Shown one piece after another: positions 26,407 to 34,680 of a stretch of 64,000 nt of DNA; position 1 is the stretch's first letter, and each line of letters begins with the position of its first letter. Below the pieces are notes generated by a model that saw nothing but the letters and a program-made list of their open reading frames with translations, was not told the origin of the DNA and ran no database searches. Source of the DNA: Planctomycetota bacterium (GTDB taxonomy: Bacteria; Planctomycetota; UBA1135; GCA-002686595); the NCBI GenBank assembly GCA_029250885.1, contig JAQXEK010000058.1, positions 1-64,000 of the forward strand, written 5' to 3'. The position numbers and the translations under genes are program-made.

Positions 26407-27909
26407 GTGGAATCTTCCCAGAAGTACGGCGTCCCCAAGAGCCGCATCCGGATCCTTAGTGACCAGCATCCTGCTGAGGCGGGTGAGTTTGTTGTCTATT
26501 GGATGACCACTGCTCGGCGAGCCCATTGGAACTTCGGCCTGGACCGCGCTGTCGAATTGGCGCTGTCCCTAGATCGCCCGCTGCTGGTCCTCGAGCCACT
26601 GCGCGTCGGCTACCGGTGGGCGAGTGAGCGCTTCCACCGGTTTATCGTTGAGGGAATGCTCGACAACGCCGGCGCTTTCGCTGGCACTAACGTTCACTAC
26701 TTCCCCTACGTGGAACCGGCGCCGGGCGCTGGCTCGGGGCTTCTCGAGGCCCTGATGGAGAGGGCCGCCGCCATGGTGGCTGACGACTACCCAGGCTTCT
26801 TTCTACCACGCATGCTGGAGGCAGCGGCGGCGCGATCCACAGTCCGAATGGAGGCCGTCGATTCGAATGGGATCTTACCCATCCACACTCCGGGCCGCGT
26901 CTTCCACCGTGCCTATGACTTTCGACGCTACCTGCAGAAGGAGCTTTCTCCGTTCCTATTCGAGGCGCCGGCGAGCAGCCCCAACCTAGAGGAGCTAGCG
27001 CCCCCCATCACCTTGCCGGCCGAGCTCCACAAGCGCTGGCCCATGGCAGACCTCGAGCAGCTCCTTAGCGACGGAATCGCGGAACTACCTATCGACCACA
27101 TGGTGATGCCCGGCCCGTTGGTGGGCGGCCCCCAAGCCGCCGGTCAACACCTCGCAGACTTTGTCGCCAATAAGCTCTCCGACTACGGCCAAGACCGGAA
27201 TCGCCCAGAGGGCGAGGGCACCAGCGGGCTGTCTTCCTATCTGCACTTCGGCCATATCTCCACCCACGAGGTGCTGCACTCCCTAGCCGAGCACGAGGGG
27301 TGGTCCCCGTGGGACCTCGGCGATATCACGAGCGGCAAGCGAACGGGCTGGTGGAACCTATCTGAGCCAGCCGAGGCCTTCCTGGATCAGATCGTCACCT
27401 GGCGGGAGCTTGGCTTTAACGCCGCATGCCAGCAGAAGACCCCTGGGGAAGAGGAGCGCATTGAATCGTTGCCGCCCTGGGCCCAGCTCACCTTATCCGA
27501 GCACCGCGACGACCCGCGTCCATACGTCTACACTATCGACCAATTTGAGCGCGCTGAAACCCACGACGACCTGTGGAATGCAGCCCAGAACCAGCTGCGC
27601 AAGGAAGGGCGGATTCAAAACTACCTGCGCATGCTTTGGGGCAAGAAGATCCTGCACTGGAGCGAGAGCCCTGAGACGGCACTGGCGATCATGACCGAGT
27701 TAAACAACAAGTACGCTTTGGACGGGCGCGATCCAAACTCGTCCAGCGGTATCCGCTGGGTACTCGGGATGTACGATCGAGCTTGGGGGCCCGAGCGTCC
27801 GGTTTTCGGCAAAATCCGCTTCATGTCCGAGGCGAACACGCGACGCAAGATGCGCGTCGACGCCTACATCGAGCGCTGGAATGGTGGCCAGGCGACATTG
27901 GGACTGTAG
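26407..27909 (+). CDS. phr: Class II-type CPD photolyase
   Basis: 500 aa, GTG start 6 bp after the DUF523-DUF1722 stop. The N-terminal photolyase domain starts FVVYWMTTARRAHWNFGLDRAVELALSL, and the C-terminal FAD-binding domain contains FLDQIVTWRELGFNAA, YLRMLWGKKILHWSESPE, NNKYALDGRDPNSSSGIRW and ERPVFGKIRFM, the pattern of class II enzymes. These repair UV cyclobutane pyrimidine dimers with blue-light-excited FADH-. In class II enzymes the Trp dyad/triad lies in this C-terminal region, and Trp residues are present. It is the last gene of the fasciclin-SOUL-DUF523 operon, converging on the DUF1499 gene, and gives the strongest hint that the island is a light-stress regulon. Confidence 0.93.
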   Translation: MESSQKYGVPKSRIRILSDQHPAEAGEFVVYWMTTARRAHWNFGLDRAVELALSLDRPLLVLEPLRVGYRWASERFHRFIVEGMLDNAGAFAGTNVHYFPYVEPAPGAGSGLLEALMERAAAMVADDYPGFFLPRMLEAAAARSTVRMEAVDSNGILPIHTPGRVFHRAYDFRRYLQKELSPFLFEAPASSPNLEELAPPITLPAELHKRWPMADLEQLLSDGIAELPIDHMVMPGPLVGGPQAAGQHLADFVANKLSDYGQDRNRPEGEGTSGLSSYLHFGHISTHEVLHSLAEHEGWSPWDLGDITSGKRTGWWNLSEPAEAFLDQIVTWRELGFNAACQQKTPGEEERIESLPPWAQLTLSEHRDDPRPYVYTIDQFERAETHDDLWNAAQNQLRKEGRIQNYLRMLWGKKILHWSESPETALAIMTELNNKYALDGRDPNSSSGIRWVLGMYDRAWGPERPVFGKIRFMSEANTRRKMRVDAYIERWNGGQATLGL

Positions 27910-27946
27910 CGCCGCGCGGCCCTCATTTGGTCCACCCGACTTGGGG

Positions 27947-28438
27947 CTAATTAATGTGCGATTCTTTCCAGAGAGTGCGCAGGTTCTCAACACGCCTCCG
28001 ATTGGCCCCCATATCGGAGTAGCCCACGCGAGATGCGGAACGGACGTGTATCACTGAATTGGGCTCGTCCAAGCGCACCTCCAGGTCATCCCGGAACCGC
28101 AGAAGAGGCGTGCGGAAAACCGCGTGGGCGTAGGCCACCTCGACGGTGACGAGGTCAACGCGGGGCTGTGATTCAATCAAATCCAGGAGGGACCGGAAGG
28201 CTTCTTGCCCATTGCCAGTGTAGGCAAGCGGCTCGATGGATGGCTCCGCTCCCTCACTGCAAACACAGTTCGGCGAGGTCGGGCAGGGCCGCAGGATGCC
28301 GTCGCGAAGTCCGATATCGCTGGGAGTCGACACGCACGCCGTACCCATCCCGACCGCCCCACCAAGGGCAACGAAGAGGACAATCCAACGGGGGAGCCTT
28401 CTTCGCCTCTTGGCGGTCGGTAAGTCTAATACGCTCAT
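27947..28438 (-). CDS. DUF1499 lipoprotein
   Basis: 163 aa from ATG 28438, which leaves 5 bp to the upstream gene's stop and exposes a basic N-terminus, helix IVLFVALGGAVG and a GTAC lipobox. The rest is DUF1499: RPCPTSPNCVCSEG with the conserved N-C-V-C, EVAYAHAVFRTPLLRFRDDLEVRL, IHVRSASRVGYSDMGANRRRVENLR. The function of DUF1499 is unknown; members recur in photo-oxidative stress regulons. It is the last gene of the three-gene minus-strand operon driven from 30589-30616. Confidence 0.9.
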   Translation of the reverse strand: MSVLDLPTAKRRRRLPRWIVLFVALGGAVGMGTACVSTPSDIGLRDGILRPCPTSPNCVCSEGAEPSIEPLAYTGNGQEAFRSLLDLIESQPRVDLVTVEVAYAHAVFRTPLLRFRDDLEVRLDEPNSVIHVRSASRVGYSDMGANRRRVENLRTLWKESHIN

Positions 28439-28443
28439 GGTCT

Positions 28444-29526
28444 CTATTTTTGGCCAAACACGCGCACGTTGTCTAGCTCCTCCATGTCGTTTTTTGGAGC
28501 CTCTTGGCTGACTGCCCTTGCGTTCCACGCTTGCTCGGCATTGCGCTTGCGGTTACCCATGGAGGCCCGCAGAGCGTTGCGCCGATCGTCTGCGCCATCA
28601 GGCACTCCGTCCAAGTCGAAGCCAAAGTGGCGTACCAGCAGAAAAGCCACCCAGTCCCCTTCGGTGGTCTTGATCGGCAAGTACACATCGCGCCCCGCCA
28701 GCCAATAGAAGTCCGAGCTAGTGGAGTAAATATCAGTATAGAGCACACCCTGGGAATCAAACCGATTGCGCAGCTTCAGGTCCGTGGTGTAGTCCGTGAA
28801 GGGGAACGGCAGATCGCAGGTAAAGCGGAGGGCGAGTAGGGAGAACGGTCGCTCGTTATCGTCCCGGCCTTGGTAGTAGCTTCCCTCTACGGGAAAGATC
28901 TCCTCGTAGTCCTCGCCTATGTGCTTGGGGTACAAGCGGTAGTCGTTCTCGACCGCTTTGATCGTCGCAAGGTCGGCGTTTAGGATGGCCGCACCCTGCT
29001 CCATCAAGGGGGTCACATCAATGTCGCCCCAGGGGCCCTTGGGTTCGTCCTCGAGATCCCAAGACTCTGCGAACAGCAGGCCGTCGTCATCGGTGTCGTC
29101 CTCGGGATCCCAACCCGTGCCGGAGAGGCCCTGATCAAACAGCAGCTGCTGCATGCCACCGCCCCAGTCGTTCGTCAGCTTAGGGGCGGCGCGCTCGACG
29201 TCTCGATACCAGCTTACCAAGCCCTTGGCGGCTGCCTCCGGGCTGGAGCTCTTCATCCGAATTTCCGCGGCGGCGGCCGCAAGGTCGCCAAAGCTTTGGT
29301 AGCGCTGACCGCCAGGGACCTCAAAGTCAAAGCGCAAGGCAAGTAGACTGCGCATCTCGGCCAAGAGGTCCCGCCCCTCGGTGCTGCGCACGGCGGGCAA
29401 GGCCCATTGGGAGTCGAACGCGGAGTCAGTGATCTTAGACCACTTCAGGGGCGTGGGCTTAACTTCGAAGTCGGCGGCTGGCAAGGCAAAGCCGGCGGCG
29501 ACCAAGAGGGGCAGGACCAGCCTCAC
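28444..29526 (-). CDS. Exported hypothetical protein of the sigma regulon
   Basis: 360 aa from GTG 29526, which overlaps the hydrolase stop by 4 bp (GTGA) and reveals a signal peptide (MRLVLPLLVAAGFALPAA). The longer upstream frame is merely antisense/out-of-frame coding over the hydrolase. The mature protein is acidic, with ESWDLEDEPKGPW, DDTDDDG, and a beta-like C-terminal half (FSLLALRFTCDLPFPFTDYTTDLKL, YTDIYSTSSDFYWLAGRDVYLPI, WVAFLLVRHFGFDLDGVPD). The later part resembles START/lipid-transfer-like beta strands, but I do not recognise a family. Tight coupling with an alpha/beta-hydrolase and DUF1499 gene suggests a shared envelope lipid role. Confidence 0.78.
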   Translation of the reverse strand: MRLVLPLLVAAGFALPAADFEVKPTPLKWSKITDSAFDSQWALPAVRSTEGRDLLAEMRSLLALRFDFEVPGGQRYQSFGDLAAAAAEIRMKSSSPEAAAKGLVSWYRDVERAAPKLTNDWGGGMQQLLFDQGLSGTGWDPEDDTDDDGLLFAESWDLEDEPKGPWGDIDVTPLMEQGAAILNADLATIKAVENDYRLYPKHIGEDYEEIFPVEGSYYQGRDDNERPFSLLALRFTCDLPFPFTDYTTDLKLRNRFDSQGVLYTDIYSTSSDFYWLAGRDVYLPIKTTEGDWVAFLLVRHFGFDLDGVPDGADDRRNALRASMGNRKRNAEQAWNARAVSQEAPKNDMEELDNVRVFGQK

Positions 29527-30581
29527 GGTTGCACCTCCACTCCTTGAAAGAACTGCTCTAGAATTCCGACGACCTCGCTGGGGGCCTGCTCGTGGGGATA
29601 GTGTCCGATTCCGGGCATGAGCGTGAGCTGCGAGTCCTCGATCAGCTCGTCGAAGCGCTGGGCATAATAGCCCGGCGAATAGGCCAGGTCTTCGGCGCCC
29701 CATAGCAGAAGGGTCGGCATGGACAGCTCGGCAAGCTCGCCTTCGCGATCTCCGTTTTCATCCCGGGCTAGGTCCACCATGCCCTTCCAGTTCGAGGAGT
29801 TGTCGCACACCAAAAAGAACTCCTCGGTGCGGTCCGGAGGCACGCCGTCGAAGTGCGGCGCCAAGGCCACATCAATGCGGTCGCGGGAGTTAAGCACCCA
29901 GCCGATCTTGGCCAGGGGATTATCCCGCATCGCGACCTCTTCCGGAAGCCAATCGGCCTCCCGGCGGGCCACGCCGGAGGAGTCGATAAGGACCAGGCTC
30001 TGGATCAAGTCCGGCTCGTTTAGGGCGGCGCGCCATGCGAATTCTCCACCGTAGGACGAGCCGACCAGCTGCACCTGCTCTAGGTCCAGGGCCCGGATGG
30101 CGGCGCTGACAAAGCGCGCACACCGCTCGAAGGTGATCTCGCCAGAGACCTCCGGGGCCACCCCGTGGCCGACAATCTCAATGGCGTAGACGTCCCGATC
30201 AGCATTCAGACCTTCAAATCCAGCCCGCGCAGAGCTCGCATCAACACCGTAGATCAGCTCGCTCCACGAGTACAGGGTGGAAGGCGTTCCGTGGACCAGC
30301 ACGACGGGTGTACGCTTGGGGCCCTTACTGGTGCTCGGCGCGCGGTGGTAGACCAACTCGTACGCCTGGTCGCCCTGACCAAGATCAGCGTTAAAAAACA
30401 GGCGATCTAGGCTCCCTATGGGCGCATTTTTGCTTAAATCCGCCAAGCGAAGCTCCAGCTCGCTCTTCGGAAGCGAACTGCAGGCCGCCACAACCAAGGG
30501 GGTCGCGATCATGGCTGCAAGGCCTAGTCCCCAGTTTCGTCTGCGGGGCCCGCCCCGCCTTGTCTTAGGTGCGTTTTTCAT
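29523..30581 (-). CDS. Alpha/beta hydrolase lipoprotein
   Basis: 352 aa. Basic N-terminus, hydrophobic segment and VVAAC lipobox (Cys34). The alpha/beta-hydrolase fold is complete: oxyanion-loop HGTPST (~97-102), nucleophile elbow GSSYGG with Ser176, acid GAED (Asp298) and catalytic His327 in GIGHYPHEQ. The layout resembles epoxide hydrolase/haloalkane dehalogenase-like esterases, but substrate residues cannot be assigned. Its ATG (30581) is 7 nt past the -10 element of the sigma-type promoter at 30589-30616, so the transcript may be leaderless. It heads the operon with the exported hypothetical and DUF1499 genes. Confidence 0.9.
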   Translation of the reverse strand: MKNAPKTRRGGPRRRNWGLGLAAMIATPLVVAACSSLPKSELELRLADLSKNAPIGSLDRLFFNADLGQGDQAYELVYHRAPSTSKGPKRTPVVLVHGTPSTLYSWSELIYGVDASSARAGFEGLNADRDVYAIEIVGHGVAPEVSGEITFERCARFVSAAIRALDLEQVQLVGSSYGGEFAWRAALNEPDLIQSLVLIDSSGVARREADWLPEEVAMRDNPLAKIGWVLNSRDRIDVALAPHFDGVPPDRTEEFFLVCDNSSNWKGMVDLARDENGDREGELAELSMPTLLLWGAEDLAYSPGYYAQRFDELIEDSQLTLMPGIGHYPHEQAPSEVVGILEQFFQGVEVQP

Positions 30582-30588
30582 ACTTTAG

Positions 30589-30616
30589 TTTTCGCTAAGG
30601 GATTCTATCCGGATGC
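30589..30616 (-). promoter_or_regulatory. Predicted SigK-type promoter of the hydrolase-DUF1499 operon
   Basis: Minus strand: GCATCC (plus 30611-30616), 16-base spacer, CGAAAA (plus 30589-30594), then the hydrolase ATG 7 nt on. The -35 box overlaps the oppositely oriented one because both lie in the palindrome GGATGCATCC (30611-30620). Confidence 0.75.
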
Positions 30617-30642
30617 ATCCAGCCCGGGACTTTCTGCGAATA
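30615..30642 (+). promoter_or_regulatory. Predicted SigK-type promoter of the DUF1295-CFA-desaturase operon
   Basis: GCATCC (30615-30620), 16-base spacer, CGAATA (30637-30642), then the DUF1295 ATG at 30650, 7 nt on, again implying a leaderless mRNA. It is the right-hand partner of a divergent promoter pair, with the same design as the one at 19.7 kb. Confidence 0.8.
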
Positions 30643-30649
30643 GCCTGCC

Positions 30650-31441
30650 ATGTCCAACGTCGTCTTAGCACCCCTCTATGCCCTAGCTTTGCTAGTGCCC
30701 GTCATGACTCTGGCTTGGCGACGCCAAAAGAAGACCCGAAACGCGGGTGTGGTCGACCTGATCTGGGCTTCTAGCATCGGATTGATGGGTATCGGTTATG
30801 GCCTGCTTGCTGACGGCTGGCTGCCCCGGAGGATCTTGGTTGTCACGCTTGTAGGACTTTGGTCCCTGCGCCTGACGCGCCTCCTCTACAAGCGAGTCCG
30901 CGATGAGCCTGAGGATGGGCGTTATAGCCAGCTGCGTGAGGACTGGGGCCAGCGCTTTGACGCCAACGCGCTCTGGTTCTTCCAAGCCCAAGCACTGCTG
31001 GCCGTGCTGCTCTCCCTGACCTTTTTGCCGCTTGTTGTTGCCGCAGAGGCTGGATGGCGAGCCCAAGACGGCTTTGCAGTCCTCCTGTTTCTTGCCTCTG
31101 TCGTCGGCGAATTCATTTCCGACGGCCAACTGCACACCTGGCGTACCAACCCCGCTAACCGGGGTGTGACCTGCCGCGAGGGGCTCTGGGCCTGGTCGCG
31201 GCACCCCAACTACTTCTTTGAGTGGCTGCACTGGCTTGCCTACCCCGTGATGGGAATTAGCTTGGCATACGGTGCGCTGCTCTGGATTGCCCCTGCCCTA
31301 ATGCTCTTTCTTGTTCTTCGGGTGACCGGCATTCCGCCAACCGAGCAGCAGTCTATAAAGAGCCGTGGTGATGATTACCGCGCCTATCAAAGAGAGACCA
31401 ACGCCTTTTTCCCCGGCCGCCCTAAGCGCCGTACTTCCTGA
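30650..31441 (+). CDS. DUF1295 membrane protein (steroid reductase/ICMT-like)
   Basis: 263 aa with about six hydrophobic helices. The C-terminal motif GLWAWSRHPNYFFEWLHWLAYPVM and the DDYRAYQRETNAFFP ending are diagnostic of DUF1295, a relative of steroid 5-alpha-reductases and isoprenylcysteine methyltransferases. It sits in the inner membrane and probably acts on a lipid with a NADPH- or SAM-like cofactor; the reaction is unknown. A DUF1295 gene also lies in the M. tuberculosis sigK-rskA locus. First gene of a seven-gene operon, with the next start 7 bp after its stop. Confidence 0.92.
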   Translation: MSNVVLAPLYALALLVPVMTLAWRRQKKTRNAGVVDLIWASSIGLMGIGYGLLADGWLPRRILVVTLVGLWSLRLTRLLYKRVRDEPEDGRYSQLREDWGQRFDANALWFFQAQALLAVLLSLTFLPLVVAAEAGWRAQDGFAVLLFLASVVGEFISDGQLHTWRTNPANRGVTCREGLWAWSRHPNYFFEWLHWLAYPVMGISLAYGALLWIAPALMLFLVLRVTGIPPTEQQSIKSRGDDYRAYQRETNAFFPGRPKRRTS

Positions 31442-31448
31442 CCTCACC

Positions 31449-32495
31449 ATGAACACCACTCTGAAACTTGTCGAAAGGGGCTTCGTGCCCAAGCCACTCC
31501 TACGCCATGGAATCCGCAAGCTTCTCGGCGAGCGCCTCCAAGAGCAGCAGGGCGTTTTCGAGCCGGACCGTGAGGCGGCCTTGGCCGGATGGGCAGCATC
31601 AATGCGAAGCAGTGCGATCGCGCCCGTCCCCGAGAAAGCGAATGAGCAACACTACGAGGTTCCCCCTGAGTTCTTTGAGATCTGCCTAGGGCCGCGACTC
31701 AAGTACAGCTCGTCGTTCTACTCCGACGTGACCACCACCCTGCAGCAGGCAGAGCAGGAGATGCTGCGCTTGACCGCCCTGCGCGCGGACCTCCAGGACG
31801 GCCAGGACGTGCTCGAGCTCGGCTGCGGCTGGGGCTCTCTAACCCTTTGGATGGCTGAGAACTTCCCCGGCAGCAAGATCACCGCTGTCTCGAACTCTGG
31901 CCCCCAACGCAAGCACATCTTGGCTAGGGCCAAGGAGCGCGGGCTGTCCAACTTGGAGGTCCTGACGGCCGACATGAACTCCTTCGAGGCGGACAAGCAA
32001 TTCGATCGCGTCGTCTCCGTGGAGATGTTTGAGCACATGCGCAATTGGGAGCAGCTGCTCACTCGAATCGGCGGCTGGTTGCGGGCCGACGGGCGCGTCT
32101 TCCTGCACGTCTTCGCCCACAAGAGCTACGCCTATCCCTTTGAGGTAAAGGACGACTCGGACTGGATGAGCAAGTACTTCTTCACGGGCGGCATGATGCC
32201 CTGCCCCGACTTGGTCGAGCACCTCGACATTCCCTTCGAGGTCGAGCAGCAGTGGGAGGTCTCTGGCACCCACTACGCCCGCACATCCGAGCATTGGCTA
32301 GAGAACCTCGAGAGCAATCGCGAGCGGGTCCTCGAGCTCTTCCGTGACACCTACGGCGCGAAGGATGCGGTGCGTTGGTACCACCGCTGGCGCGTGTTCT
32401 ACCTGTCCTGCGCCGAGCTGTTTGCCTACGACCAGGGCAGAGAGTGGTTCGTCTCCCACGTGCGTCTTGCGCCTAGCGGATCGGGGAAGCTGTGA
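31449..32495 (+). CDS. CFA-synthase-family SAM-dependent methyltransferase (first paralogue)
   Basis: 348 aa from ATG 31449; the longer frame overlaps the DUF1295 gene. The SAM motif I is VLELGCGWGSLTLWMAE (~residue 118-134), preceded by KYSSSFYSDVTTTLQQAEQEML and followed by VSVEMFEHMRNWE, the pattern of the CFA-synthase-like group that also includes coclaurine N-methyltransferase-type proteins. Unlike classical CFA synthases the N-terminal domain is short and the active-site segment differs (HVFAHKSYAYPFEV). It likely transfers methyl to the double bond of phospholipid acyl chains, without necessarily forming a ring. Coupled to the desaturase by a GTGA overlap. Confidence 0.88.
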   Translation: MNTTLKLVERGFVPKPLLRHGIRKLLGERLQEQQGVFEPDREAALAGWAASMRSSAIAPVPEKANEQHYEVPPEFFEICLGPRLKYSSSFYSDVTTTLQQAEQEMLRLTALRADLQDGQDVLELGCGWGSLTLWMAENFPGSKITAVSNSGPQRKHILARAKERGLSNLEVLTADMNSFEADKQFDRVVSVEMFEHMRNWEQLLTRIGGWLRADGRVFLHVFAHKSYAYPFEVKDDSDWMSKYFFTGGMMPCPDLVEHLDIPFEVEQQWEVSGTHYARTSEHWLENLESNRERVLELFRDTYGAKDAVRWYHRWRVFYLSCAELFAYDQGREWFVSHVRLAPSGSGKL

Positions 32496-33424
32496 AATCA
32501 ACGGGGAAAGTCGCGAAGTGGACCAGCCTACTGCTGTGGTTCGACTCTTGGGCCGAAGATGGCCGTGAAGCGCAAGACACGCAAAAGGTGGACTGGGTGA
32601 GGGTTGTCCCCTTCGCCGTCCTGCACCTGAGCTGCCTGTTCGTGCTGGCGGTTGGCTGGAGTTGGCCCGCGGTTATCGTTGCGGTTAGCGCTTATGCGCT
32701 GCGCATGTTCGCAATCACGGCCTTCTACCACCGCTACTTCTCCCACCGCTCTTTTCAAACGTCGCGCTTTATGCAGTTCGTCTTCGCGCTACTTGGGTCG
32801 ATGGCTGTGCAGCGCGGCCCGATCTGGTGGGCCTCCCACCACCGCGCCCACCACAAGTTGGCCGATCGCCCCGAAGATGTTCACTCTCCCGCACGGCATG
32901 GTTTCCTGTGGAGCCACATCGGGTGGATCGTCGCCCGGGTCAACTTCAAGCCCCGCTTCGAACTAGTCGAGGACCTCGTTCGTTTTCCCGAGCTGCGCTT
33001 CCTCGACCGATTCGACTCTCTGGTTCCGGTGCTCTCCGTCTTTGGATTCTACGGACTTGGTGCTGGCCTGGCTGGCATGGGCGTCGAGACTACGGGGTGG
33101 CAGATGGTGATCTGGGGCTTCAGCATCTCGACTGTGGTCACACACCACGTGACCTTCTCGATCAACTCCGTCGCCCACCAGTTTGGAACCCGCCGATACG
33201 ACACCGACGACCACAGCCGTAACAACTGGCTGCTCTCGCTGGTAACCTTCGGCGAAGGCTGGCACAACAACCACCACCGCTACCAGGCGTCCGTTCGCCA
33301 GGGCTTTCAATGGTGGGAAATAGACTTGTCTTACTACCTGCTTCGTCTGATGGCAGCCGTTGGGCTGGTCTGGCGATTGAATCCGGTGCCGGCGCGGGTG
33401 ATCGCCCAGGGCCGTGGGCGATGA
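32492..33424 (+). CDS. Acyl-CoA/fatty acid desaturase
   Basis: 310 aa, GTG start overlapping the previous stop. It has the three His boxes of membrane di-iron desaturases of the stearoyl-CoA (delta-9) type: HRYFSHR (80-86), HHRAHH (116-121) and HNNHH (near residue 260), with helices between. It introduces a cis double bond into a saturated acyl chain, producing the substrate for the two CFA-family methyltransferases on either side. An electron donor is not encoded nearby. Its stop overlaps the ATG of the FAD oxidoreductase gene. Confidence 0.94.
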   Translation: MKSTGKVAKWTSLLLWFDSWAEDGREAQDTQKVDWVRVVPFAVLHLSCLFVLAVGWSWPAVIVAVSAYALRMFAITAFYHRYFSHRSFQTSRFMQFVFALLGSMAVQRGPIWWASHHRAHHKLADRPEDVHSPARHGFLWSHIGWIVARVNFKPRFELVEDLVRFPELRFLDRFDSLVPVLSVFGFYGLGAGLAGMGVETTGWQMVIWGFSISTVVTHHVTFSINSVAHQFGTRRYDTDDHSRNNWLLSLVTFGEGWHNNHHRYQASVRQGFQWWEIDLSYYLLRLMAAVGLVWRLNPVPARVIAQGRGR

Positions 33425-34680
33425 AGATCTGCATTGTAGGATCCGGAGTGTCGGGCTTGGTCGCGGCCCATCATCTGCACGGCGACCACGAGGTCACCGT
33501 CTTTGAGGCGGCAGATTGGGTCGGCGGGCACACGAACACCGTTGACGTCGAGACCACCACTGGAGCGCTGGCCATCGACACGGGCTTCATCGTGTTCAAC
33601 GAGCACACCTACCCCGGCTTCACCGGCCTTCTGCGCGAGCTCGACGTTCCGTGGAAAGACAGCGACATGAGCTTCTCGGCCCGTTGCGAGGAGACGGGCT
33701 TGGAGTACAACGGCACCAACATGAACGGGCTCTTTGCCCAACGCTCGAATCTATTGCGCCCGGCCTTCTGGCGCATGGTACGCGAGATCATGCGCTTCTA
33801 CCGCGAGGCGCCGGCCATCCTGGACGAGCCTGACGACGAGACCACCTTGGGGGAGTACCTCAAGCGCGGGGGATATTCGAAATTGTTCGTGGAGAAGCAC
33901 CTAGTGCCCATGGCGGCGGCGGTCTGGTCGGCGACACCTGAGACCATTTACGCCTTCCCGATGCGGTTCCTGGTGCAGTTTTTCCACAACCACGGTTTCC
34001 TTCGCGTCAATGACCGGCCCCAGTGGCTAGTGGTCCGCGGCGGCTCTCGCGAGTATGTCAAGCGCTTGATCCAGCCCTTCGAGGATCGCATCCGGCTGAG
34101 GACCCCCATTACCCGAGTCCAGAAGACCCCGGATGGGATCCGCGTTCAATCCTCGAAGGGCGACGAGGGCCTGTTTGACCGCGTCATCTTGGCGACCCAC
34201 GCCGACACTAGCCTGGCCATGCTGGCCGAGCCGACACCTCTTCAACGCGAGATCTTGGGAGCGTTTCGCTTTCAAAGAAACGAAGCCGTACTGCACTCGG
34301 ACCTCAGCTTGATGCCCAAGCGCAAGCGCGCTTGGGCCAGCTGGAACTACCACGTGGCGGCACCATCCCTGCAGCCGGAGTTGCCCGCGGTGACCTACTG
34401 GATGGACAACCTACAGGGCATCGAGACGCCGCGGCCTTATTTCCTCACGCTCAACCGCACAGACGCCATCGACAAGAACCTAGTGCACCGCAGCTTTGTG
34501 TACGACCACCCGATCTTCTCCACCGAGACCGTGCGTGCCCAGGAGCGGCATGGCGAGATCGATGGCGTCGACGGCATTCACTTTTGTGGTGCCTACTGGC
34601 GCTACGGATTCCACGAAGATGGCATGCAGAGTGCTTTGACTACCCTGAGCAACCTAAAGGAGCAGCTGCAAGGGTCATGA
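33421..34680 (+). CDS. NAD(P)/FAD-dependent amine-oxidase-like oxidoreductase
   Basis: 419 aa from ATG 33421 (ATGA overlap with the desaturase). The dinucleotide-binding motif is ICIVGSGVSGLVAAHHL with VFEAADWVGGHTNT; later blocks include DTGFIVFNEHTYPGF, WSATPETIYAFPMRFLVQFFHNHGF, VRGGSREYVKRL and a C-terminal FCGAYWRYGFHEDGMQSAL FAD motif. This is the 'amine oxidase/dehydrogenase' type found next to DUF1365 and CFA synthase in many bacteria, including M. tuberculosis Rv0449c in the sigK locus and photo-oxidative stress regulons. It probably oxidises or desaturates a modified lipid; the exact reaction is not certain. Confidence 0.93.
   Translation: MKICIVGSGVSGLVAAHHLHGDHEVTVFEAADWVGGHTNTVDVETTTGALAIDTGFIVFNEHTYPGFTGLLRELDVPWKDSDMSFSARCEETGLEYNGTNMNGLFAQRSNLLRPAFWRMVREIMRFYREAPAILDEPDDETTLGEYLKRGGYSKLFVEKHLVPMAAAVWSATPETIYAFPMRFLVQFFHNHGFLRVNDRPQWLVVRGGSREYVKRLIQPFEDRIRLRTPITRVQKTPDGIRVQSSKGDEGLFDRVILATHADTSLAMLAEPTPLQREILGAFRFQRNEAVLHSDLSLMPKRKRAWASWNYHVAAPSLQPELPAVTYWMDNLQGIETPRPYFLTLNRTDAIDKNLVHRSFVYDHPIFSTETVRAQERHGEIDGVDGIHFCGAYWRYGFHEDGMQSALTTLSNLKEQLQGS

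Noticed and set aside
28444-29703. 419-codon version of the exported hypothetical protein
   Set aside because: The first 59 codons overlap the hydrolase gene in another frame; the GTG at 29526 gives a clean signal peptide and a 4-bp overlap.
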